In this document: one piece after another, positions 20,106 through 27,196 of the stretch
How positions within the stretch are numbered: position 1 is the stretch's first letter
Layout: every line of letters begins with the position of its first letter
Assembly: GCA_015521765.1 (NCBI GenBank)
Contig: WANO01000068.1
Span: forward strand, 1-32,137
Reading direction: 5' to 3'
Length of the DNA: 32,137 bases
From: Desulfurococcales archaeon
GTDB taxonomy: Archaea > Thermoproteota > Thermoprotei_A > Sulfolobales > AG1
Notes under the pieces: generated by a model
Database searches by the model: none
What the model saw: the letters and a program-made list of their open reading frames with translations, nothing else
What the model was told of the DNA's origin: nothing
Program-made: the position numbers and the translations under genes

Positions 20106-20336
20106 TTATCTATATCTTTCAATAACGATCTCATATAACCCGTTCATTCTCCTAAAAGAGACAACCCTATATCCAAGCTCGTCTCCAAGGCTTTTTATGG
20201 CGTATGATAACTCTGGATCGCTGGTGACCAGCTTAGCCCTTTCACCCTTTCCAAGATCCATAACTATGTTTTTGAGCGCATCACTCCTGCTTGTTGAGCA
20301 CATCGAGCTTAGGTAGGACAGATCTATAGTCCTCAA
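20106..20336 (-). CDS. SirA/TusA-like small protein (divergent)
   Basis: 76 aa; IDLSYLSSMC...LKNIVMDLGKGERAKLVTSDPELSYAIKSLGDELGYRVVSFRRMNGLYEIVIER resembles the TusA beta-alpha-beta-alpha-beta-beta layout; next to a rhodanese. Confidence 0.6.
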   Translation of the reverse strand: MRTIDLSYLSSMCSTSRSDALKNIVMDLGKGERAKLVTSDPELSYAIKSLGDELGYRVVSFRRMNGLYEIVIERYR

Positions 20337-20352
20337 GCCCAGTACACCTAGC

Positions 20353-21195
20353 TCAACCCTTCTCTATAGGGACCCCCACCAGATTACCCCACTCGCTCCA
20401 TGAGCCATCATATACGCGAACCTTAGGGTACTTCAGGAGCTCCTTAAGCACGAAATAAGTGAAGGCCGCTCTCTCACCTATTCTGCAGTATACGATAACC
20501 TCTTTATCCCTGGTTACTCCCTTGGATTCGTATAGATTTCTCAGCTCCTCGATACTCTTAAAGGTGCCGTCCTCTCTAACAGCCTGTGCCCAGGGTATGT
20601 TTATGGCTCCCGGTATATGCCCTGCTCTCTGGGCGGCTTCATTGGGGTATTCTGGAGGCGCCGAGATCTCGCCCTTGAATTCCGCCGGGCTCCTCACATC
20701 CACTAAAGCTACCTTTGGATTTCTCAGGTTCTTTAATACATCTAGGAAGTATGCTCTCTGGGTGAGATCTATCTTTGAAACCTTATAGGTTGTCTTCTCT
20801 ACTCTCGGGATTTCTCTGGTTAGTGGGTACCCTAAATCGATCCATTTCTTCCGTCCACCATCAAGAATCCTAACGTTTTCATGCCCATATATCTTGAAGA
20901 TCCAGTAGGCAAAGGCAGCAAACCAGTTATTGTAGTCCCCATAAAGAATAACCAGCGTATCGTTACCAACCCCAAGCCTACCCATAAGCCTCTCGAAATC
21001 CTCGGGTGATATAATATCCCTCTCGGGATACCTATTGAGATCCTTCCTCCAATCAACAAGGACAGCACCAGGGATATGGCCAACATCGTAGGCTGTAGCA
21101 GGATCGTAGTCGACCTCAACAACCCTTATACCGGGTGAATCAAGATTATCTTTTAACCATTCAGGCCTAACTAATTTATCAGACACGCCAATCAC
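20353..21195 (-). CDS. Two-domain rhodanese sulfurtransferase
   Basis: HIPGAVLVDWRKDLN..., ALVDVRSPAEFKGE, HIPGAINIPW, active-site loop VIVYCRIGERAAFTYFVLKELL. Confidence 0.93.
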   Translation of the reverse strand: MIGVSDKLVRPEWLKDNLDSPGIRVVEVDYDPATAYDVGHIPGAVLVDWRKDLNRYPERDIISPEDFERLMGRLGVGNDTLVILYGDYNNWFAAFAYWIFKIYGHENVRILDGGRKKWIDLGYPLTREIPRVEKTTYKVSKIDLTQRAYFLDVLKNLRNPKVALVDVRSPAEFKGEISAPPEYPNEAAQRAGHIPGAINIPWAQAVREDGTFKSIEELRNLYESKGVTRDKEVIVYCRIGERAAFTYFVLKELLKYPKVRVYDGSWSEWGNLVGVPIEKG

Positions 21196-21346
21196 CTAAC
21201 AATATAAGGTTAAAAATTTAATAAATATTTTGTTAATAAAGTTAAAAAACAAAAAATAAAACCAGAACAAACAGAAAAAAGAACAGGCACATAGACAGAA
21301 ACATAGATAGAATCAAGAACCCCATCGACTCATCCAACAACATATT

Positions 21347-21360
21347 TTTGGGTACCCAAA
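21347..21360. repeat. Perfect 14-nt palindrome TTTGGGTACCCAAA in a non-coding region
   Basis: Direct reading of the sequence upstream of the rhodanese gene. Confidence 0.9.
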
Positions 21361-21757
21361 GCATTTTGGTGACCACAAGAAGCTATAGATCTATAATATT
21401 TTCAATTATATCGTGACCCCCAGAAAACATCGCGTAGCTCACAATAGTTCAATAGCAACATATAAAGCCACCCAAGATAGAAACCAGCCTACACAAACCC
21501 TAATAAACCACGGGAAAAGAGAATCCTTGAAAGGGAAGCCCTTCAACAACAGAACTCATGATCAATACAGCCTCTCATACAACCATCTACTAAAACCACC
21601 CCCTACCCATTGATAGATGATACCGTATAATAGATTATGTCGCATAAAAACAATAAAAATCAAAAACTTTAAAAGATAGGCTTTCGCAAAACATTACGCA
21701 AAGGTGGTGTTAGCCGAAGTACCGGTCTTATAAGATCATAATCCGCCGAAAAATAAG

Positions 21758-21835
21758 GGGCCCTTAGCCCAGTCAAGGAAAGGGCGTCGGCCTTCGGAGC
21801 CGGGGTCCCGGGTTCAAATCCCGGCGGGTCCGCCA
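21758..21835 (+). tRNA. tRNA-Arg, anticodon TCG, 3' CCA encoded
   Basis: Folded by eye: acceptor GGGCCCU/CGGGUCC (one mismatch at 7-66, one G-U), D stem GCCC/GGGC, anticodon stem UCGGC/GCCGG with loop CUUCGGA (anticodon UCG), T arm CCGGG-UUCAAAU-CCCGG, discriminator G, CCA. TATA-like TTATAA about 25 nt upstream. Confidence 0.88.
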
Positions 21836-21985
21836 CACAAGACTTCCAAGCCATCACTAATCTCAATAATGGGTGTGTCAAACGCGGGAATCTCGAACCT
21901 TAGCCGAGGTACACTCAGTCCTGATAATCATGTGGTATAATCATACGTCTATAGTATCTAGGCTCATTTAAACACAATGGGACTC

Positions 21986-22436
21986 CTAGGACATAACCTT
22001 CAGCCACGGTATTCTCTTGAAGTCCTCGTCGAAGGTTAGGATAGTGTCTATGCCGTAATGTTTGCAGGTTAAGGCTATAATAGTGTCCCCTGGAAGCAAG
22101 CGGTATTTAATCATTGTCTCGTGTATTTCGTCTATAGTCGCCTTGTCCTGTAACGTTATTATATTGTAATCTGATAGCAGGTGACGTAGAGTAGTTAGCT
22201 CGTCATTGACGTGTTCTAAACCGTATTTTCTTATCAATTCTCTTACCTGGTATATGCCTCTGGCTCCGTAATGCTTGCTAAAATATATTCTTATAAGAAT
22301 ATATGAGGCCTCCTCTAATGTTCTAAGGCTTGTGTAGACCTCATCGCTGTTGGATAAGATGTTGACGACTATGTCCGACTTCGGCTTTTATATCATGGAG
22401 CAAGTAGACCAGAGCGTTAGAGTCAACGTATATCAC
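21986..22436 (-). pseudogene. PIN-domain toxin (VapC-like), interrupted by a 1-nt frameshift
   Basis: Start GTG 22436: VIYVDSNALVYLLHDIKAEV, then a shift near 22375-22376, then DIVVNILSNSDEVYTSLRTLEEASYILIRIYFSKHYGARGIYQVRELIRKYG...PGDTIIALTCKHYGIDTILTFDEDFKRIPWLKVMS. Confidence 0.82.
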
Positions 22437-22651
22437 AGGTGCTCGGCCTCCTCTATCGCCTCCTCTAGGAGCCCTGGATCTACACGACCCAAAGCGCCGC
22501 GATATTTCTCTAGTATTCTTTTCTTCTCCTCTACATCGATTATCTTAACGAGAAGCTCTTTGTTCTCCTCCAAGTCAAGGGGCTCCTCAGGTACCAGCAC
22601 GCCGCCTCTATATCTCACTTTAATTACCTTAGACAACCCCCTTGCACCCAT
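22433..22651 (-). CDS. DUF104-type antitoxin
   Basis: VIKVRYRGGVLVPEEPLDLEENKELLVKIID is the typical DUF104 (AF2212-like) antitoxin pattern; overlaps the PIN toxin start by 4 nt (GTGA). Confidence 0.9.
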   Translation of the reverse strand: MGARGLSKVIKVRYRGGVLVPEEPLDLEENKELLVKIIDVEEKKRILEKYRGALGRVDPGLLEEAIEEAEHL

Positions 22652-22742
22652 CTAATCTTATAGGCAACGAGCCAATTAGCCTTTCCGCTGGATGTTTCCA
22701 GATTATCAGCGATAACACCCTAGGGAATAATCGTTTGCGAAG

Positions 22743-22777
22743 AGTGTTTCCAGACTATGGTTTCCTCTGGAAACACT
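22743..22777. repeat. 12-bp inverted repeat AGTGTTTCCAGA ... TCTGGAAACACT with 11-nt loop
   Basis: Direct reading; followed on + by GTTTTTATA. Confidence 0.9.
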
Positions 22778-22791
22778 GTTTTTATATCCTG

Positions 22792-22836
22792 GGCCTTCGG
22801 AGCTGGAGGTCCCCGGGTTCAAATCCCGGTATTCCA
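22792..22836 (+). pseudogene. tRNA-Arg-like 3' half fragment
   Basis: GGCCTTCGGAGCtGGaGGTCcCCGGGTTCAAATCCCGG shares the anticodon loop, 3' anticodon stem and T arm with the tRNA-Arg at 21758-21835; no matching 5' half found upstream. Confidence 0.7.
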
Positions 22837-23160
22837 AGATATTTTGTTGAAGCTTGCGATTTTAGAGAGGAATCGATCTTCCCTATAGATGTGATAATCC
22901 CTATATGCAGGCGCAGAAGCGTTAGATTGCTACTTTCTACGTCCTTTTGATTCTTTCCATGCCTCTAGGGACTATCGGGAAAACTTATAGGTATTTTCTA
23001 ATAATTGAATATACTAGTGTGCAGAGATGATCTCGATGAGCTAGGTGTGCGGACTGCTGGATGAACCACTCCTCACTAATGTGAGTGCGATAAATCCCTA
23101 ATCGACTAGAGCAGATACACCCCTACAGGCTGGGATAGGAGATAAGAAAGCCATAATGAA

Positions 23161-23197
23161 CCTGGCCGTGCCAGAAGCATGAAGACACGGCTTCAGG
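23161..23197. repeat. Bulged hairpin CCTGGCCGTG ... CACGGC-TT-CAGG
   Basis: Direct reading of a 10-bp stem with a 2-nt bulge. Confidence 0.75.
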
Positions 23198-23294
23198 TGA
23201 GCGGTTTCCCTGTTCCACCCGCCTTTCTGCAGGCTTTGGGTTGGTTAGCTATAGTAACTGAGGAAACTCAAACACCATTAGACTTTATACAGTC

Positions 23295-23594
23295 TCAGGG
23301 TCTGAGGATTATAAGCAGTATTGTTGCTATTATTCCTGCGGATGCTGATACGAGACCGAGGATCACGTAGATAAGCATCTTCTTAACATCATCGATCTTC
23401 CTGTCTAAAGCATCGAATCTAGAATACATCTCGCTTCTAACCTCTTCGATCTTGGTGTCTATATATGTTCTGAGTTCTCTTATCTCCTGCCTGAGATCGG
23501 CTATTTCCCTCTCTATCGACTCCAGCCTCCTGTCTATCTGCTCGTAAGCCCCCTCAAGCCTAGCCAAACGCTCCTCAATACCCGGCTTAGCCAA
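23295..23594 (-). CDS. Coiled-coil protein with C-terminal TM anchor
   Basis: Heptad-rich LARLEGAYEQIDRRLESIEREIADLRQEIRELRTYIDTKIEEVRSEMYSRFDALDRKIDDVKKM, then TM LIYVILGLVSASAGIIATILLII. Confidence 0.75.
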   Translation of the reverse strand: MAKPGIEERLARLEGAYEQIDRRLESIEREIADLRQEIRELRTYIDTKIEEVRSEMYSRFDALDRKIDDVKKMLIYVILGLVSASAGIIATILLIILRP

Positions 23595-23639
23595 CTATAC
23601 AGAGCCCAAGAATATTTAGGGCATAGAACACATATAAAG
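23592..23639. repeat. Dispersed promoter/leader-like repeat, copy 2 (copy 1 at 129-173)
   Basis: CAACTATAcAGAGCCCAAGAA...ACATATAAA matches CAACTATAtAGAGCCCAAGAA...ACATATAAA at 129-173. Confidence 0.7.
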
Positions 23640-23822
23640 CTATAGGGATCATAATCTACATCTAAATAGTGTTAGGGAAAACCATATAGCTTCTTGCCTC
23701 TTCGCTTTTATTCTTTTTTGGCACTATTACAACATACCTAAAGCCTTGGTAGGAAACCCTCAACGAGAAGGAGGAAATGATGAGGTCTAGTCCCCTCGCC
23801 GCTTAACCTTTGCTCAAGGAAT

Positions 23823-25640
23823 TTATATGAGGTCCGTAGTGGCTCTATAGCCCGTGAGCACGCCAACGGTGTCTGCTCTATAGAGATCGGGCAACCTGCC
23901 ATAATCTTCGGTAAGGTGTTTAGGCATTAAGGCTATATCGAGGTCCCCGCTCATGATGAGGGATGCGATCTGCCTGTATGATGTGACAAGTATCCTTTTA
24001 ATTTTTGCTTCGCTAGCTATTCCTTGGAGCAGTGTGTTTAGTATTGATTCTGTGGCCTTTCTGCTGCATGTATCTTTTGGTGCGGAGGCCACGCTAATAA
24101 TGTCTCTCTCATCGAGGTCCTCCCTATATATTAGGGTGATCTCTTTCTTCACCCTATCGATCTTGTATTGATCGGGTATAGAATCGAGATCAAAGCCAAA
24201 CCTATAGCTCTCTGAAGACCCCATATAGGCTATAGAGATCTCGGAGCATAGGTAGCCCTCAAACACCGCTTTATCCAGAAGCCATCTGTATGTGGTGAAG
24301 CTATCCATATAAAGATCGAGGACACCACCACCGAAATCAAAGCGCGTATCTATAAACTCTCCACTCCTCAGCCTCCAGACCCTTGGAGGATACCTAAGAA
24401 ACCTAACGCCAACACTCTTCCCATACTCAAGGGACCCTCCCTCAAAGGATAGAGGTATAGTTATGTAGGTATCAGCGAAAGCAAGCCTACCCACCATATA
24501 GCTCTCAAACACCCAGGGAAGAACACGGAGAACACCGTCGGGACCCCTAACCAGTATGGATGGCACATGCGTAACCCTGCCCCTAGCACCCCTAGCCCTA
24601 AGCAGAAGTCTTGCTTTAAGCTCCATATCCTGGAGATGCTCCCTCCTCCCAAGCATTCTGTATAGCACATCCCTAAGGATCTGGGTCAGCGTGAAGAACG
24701 CAGATACAGGGTTTCCCGGAAGCCCTATAACGAGCTTTCCACCCACAACCCCTACCAGAAGGGGTTTGCCGGGCTTATACCTGATCCCCCTAACAATGAT
24801 CCTTCCATCCCGCTCAACAGCTCTATACACATAGTCCTCAGCACCAGCAGAGGTCCCCCCTGTAGTTATTATAGCGTCACACCTTCTAGATAGATCCAGA
24901 AGCCTAGAGGAGATGGCTTCCAGATCATCACCAACAACCCCAGCAACGTGGACATCGAAACCCATGTCGGCGAGGTATCTAGATAGCCCCCCAATATTGC
25001 TTTCATAGATCTTGCCTGGCCTATAGGGCTCGCCTATCTCCAGAAGCTCCCTTCCGGTGGCGAGGAGGCATATCCTCGGCTTCCTATACACCTTAACCCT
25101 CGACACGCCTAGGGATAATAGGGTTGAGACCAGCCTAGCATCAACCACATTGCCTTTCCCAGCTACTACCTCTCCTCTAGCTATATCTGATCCTGGATAG
25201 GCTATATGAGCCCCAGGCGGAGGGACCTCCCTAACAACAATATAGCCGTCGCCCTCCACATCAACAAGCTCTACCGGAACCACAATATCGGCGTTCCTAG
25301 GAAGCATAGCCCCTGTATCCACCTCAACGCATGTCCCCGGATCTATCTGGATGCCTGAGGCATCGTCACCTATTCTTATTCTACCCGATACCCTCAGGCG
25401 TTTTCGTATATCTGAAACAAGATCTATGTATCGCGCCGCGTAGCCGTCCATTAGGGAGATCCTGAATCTAGGAAGATCTACAGGAGAAACAATATCCTCA
25501 GCCAGAACCCTGCCGTAGGAGTTTATGGTATCGACATACTCAGTTTCTGGGGGCCCAACTATATTGAGGCTGAAGATTCTTGATAGGACTTCATCAATAT
25601 CTATGAGGCTTTCAACGGGTTTTCTGGGGGGTCTGCTCAT
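23823..25640 (-). CDS. moeA: Molybdopterin molybdenumtransferase MoeA with C-terminal PBP-like extension
   Basis: SLMDGYAARYIDL, GTCVEVDTGAMLPRNADIVVPVE, GVVGDDLEAISSRL, ITTGGTSAGAEDYVYR, GKLVIGLPGNPVSAFFTL; C-terminal ~200 aa resembles a periplasmic-binding-like domain. Confidence 0.9.
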   Translation of the reverse strand: MSRPPRKPVESLIDIDEVLSRIFSLNIVGPPETEYVDTINSYGRVLAEDIVSPVDLPRFRISLMDGYAARYIDLVSDIRKRLRVSGRIRIGDDASGIQIDPGTCVEVDTGAMLPRNADIVVPVELVDVEGDGYIVVREVPPPGAHIAYPGSDIARGEVVAGKGNVVDARLVSTLLSLGVSRVKVYRKPRICLLATGRELLEIGEPYRPGKIYESNIGGLSRYLADMGFDVHVAGVVGDDLEAISSRLLDLSRRCDAIITTGGTSAGAEDYVYRAVERDGRIIVRGIRYKPGKPLLVGVVGGKLVIGLPGNPVSAFFTLTQILRDVLYRMLGRREHLQDMELKARLLLRARGARGRVTHVPSILVRGPDGVLRVLPWVFESYMVGRLAFADTYITIPLSFEGGSLEYGKSVGVRFLRYPPRVWRLRSGEFIDTRFDFGGGVLDLYMDSFTTYRWLLDKAVFEGYLCSEISIAYMGSSESYRFGFDLDSIPDQYKIDRVKKEITLIYREDLDERDIISVASAPKDTCSRKATESILNTLLQGIASEAKIKRILVTSYRQIASLIMSGDLDIALMPKHLTEDYGRLPDLYRADTVGVLTGYRATTDLI

Positions 25641-25762
25641 CTCGCTCGCCTAGAGGGAATTTTATAGGGTATTCGGGGTGTGGGCTGGATTGCTGGGGGA
25701 TGAGCTGGAGAAAAGATCTATTCTGAAGCCTAGCGCCGCGTGATTTGATCCCCGAGGACTCT

Positions 25763-27022
25763 CTATAGGTGGAATGGTAGTATAGTGTAGAGCTTTGCCG
25801 CGTTGATCATGTCGGACACAAGGATATATTCATCGGGTGCGTGAGCGGTCCCCAGTATCCCTGGGCCTATGGTGGCGGTTTCATAGCCTTTATAGACGTA
25901 GTATCTCATGTCGAGGCCGCCTATACATACTATCCTATTCGGCCTCCTACCAGTGATCTTGAGCATCGACTCCTCGATTGCGTTGAATATCTTCGCGTTT
26001 GGATCAACAACCACAGGCTCCATCTTCTGCACCATAGAGAGCTCAACATCTATACCTAGCCTCCTCGATGCCTCCTTAATGAACTCCTCGATCTCTCTCC
26101 AGGCCTTATCCACAGTCTCCTCGGGCACGAGCCTGCGATCGAAGCTGAATGAGAACTCTCCAGGAACCTGATTGATCTTTTCACCACCCCTAACCAGCCC
26201 GCCGAACATTATAGTTGGCTTGGCGCCCTCCGGAACATCAAACCTATAAGAGCTTCTCCTAGACTCTATGGATGGGGCAAGCTTACTGAAGATCTCTGAC
26301 GCAAGCTTAACTGCATTCTCAAAAGCATTAACCCCTAGCCAGTGTGTTGATGCATGAGCCGATTTACCCTTAACCCGAACAATACCCCATACAAGGCCTT
26401 TATGGCCTATATACACCTGATCTAGAGAGCTGGGCTCGGCTATAACAACGTATCTCCCCCTAACCAGGTTGTTGGATACAACATAACCTGTACCGGCTTC
26501 ACCACCGATCTCCTCGTCCGGAACGAACACAGCTTCAACACCGAAATCAAGCCTGTCTTGGTACTGTGCTAGAGCTGCTAGAGCCGTGGCTATGGATGCT
26601 ACTCCACCCTTCATGTCTGTTGCTCCCCTACCGAAGATCTTTCCGTCCTTTAGAACAGGCTTGAAGGGCTCGGTAACCCTCCATCCTGGGCCTCCGGGGA
26701 CAACATCGTAGTGCCCGTTCAGATGGAGCTTAATGTTGTTTTTATCCCCGATCGATGCCCTAACTATGTATCTGGGGTTCCCCCTGCCCTCCTCTGGGAC
26801 AACCTTATCTACATACTCCTGGGGGACCTCTATAATCTCCACATCTACTCCTTGCTCCTCGAGAAGCTCTCTTGATCTCTTTGCGAAGTCCCCGTATCTC
26901 TCTCCAGAGGGTGAGACTGTTGGTATGCTTAGGATCTCTTTTAGGAACCTGATCGAGAACTCCTCCAGGGATTCTACCCTGCGGGTGAGCTCATCCAGAT
27001 CTATTCTGCCCAAAGCATCCAC
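25763..27022 (-). CDS. M20 family peptidase/deacylase (ArgE/DapE-like)
   Basis: LHLNGHYDVVPGGPGW, FGRGATDMKGGVASIATAL, VFVPDEEIGGEAGTGYVV, HKGLVWGIVRVKGKSAHAST. Confidence 0.9.
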   Translation of the reverse strand: MDALGRIDLDELTRRVESLEEFSIRFLKEILSIPTVSPSGERYGDFAKRSRELLEEQGVDVEIIEVPQEYVDKVVPEEGRGNPRYIVRASIGDKNNIKLHLNGHYDVVPGGPGWRVTEPFKPVLKDGKIFGRGATDMKGGVASIATALAALAQYQDRLDFGVEAVFVPDEEIGGEAGTGYVVSNNLVRGRYVVIAEPSSLDQVYIGHKGLVWGIVRVKGKSAHASTHWLGVNAFENAVKLASEIFSKLAPSIESRRSSYRFDVPEGAKPTIMFGGLVRGGEKINQVPGEFSFSFDRRLVPEETVDKAWREIEEFIKEASRRLGIDVELSMVQKMEPVVVDPNAKIFNAIEESMLKITGRRPNRIVCIGGLDMRYYVYKGYETATIGPGILGTAHAPDEYILVSDMINAAKLYTILPFHL

Positions 27023-27196
27023 CTAGATATTAGTGGTATCGTGAAATATATTATAATCCTAAGGAATACTCTATAACGGTGGGTTTGGGTCTAGACCGAT
27101 TTCTACGGATCAATGATGTTAGGGGCCCTCACATGAGGGTAGCCTGAAATGTGATGAGGGGCCAAAGCTCTGAGTGATTCAGCAGCTACACACGAT

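Noticed and set aside
21520-21550. CRISPR-repeat-like string GAATCCTTGAAAGGGAAGCCC
   Set aside because: Single occurrence with no spaced repeats on either strand; no cas genes in the window.
21413-21613. 66-aa + strand ORF in the gap before the tRNA
   Set aside because: No start context, composition reflects A/C bias, no recognisable family.
21870-21905. Minus-strand T-arm-like GGTTCGAGATTCCCG
   Set aside because: Stem does not pair as a T arm and no other tRNA arms are present.
22723-22840. Complete intron-containing tRNA using GGGAATA (22723) as 5' acceptor strand to pair with TATTCCA
   Set aside because: Only 6 acceptor pairs; no D arm or 5' anticodon half between them; kept as a fragment instead.
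22642-22950. 102-aa + strand ORF across the repeats and tRNA fragment
   Set aside because: Overlaps the tRNA-like segment and hairpins; no recognisable protein features.
23015-23100. C/D-box sRNA suggested by ATGATCTCGATGA
   Set aside because: No proper RTGATGA/CTGA box set with correct spacing could be placed.
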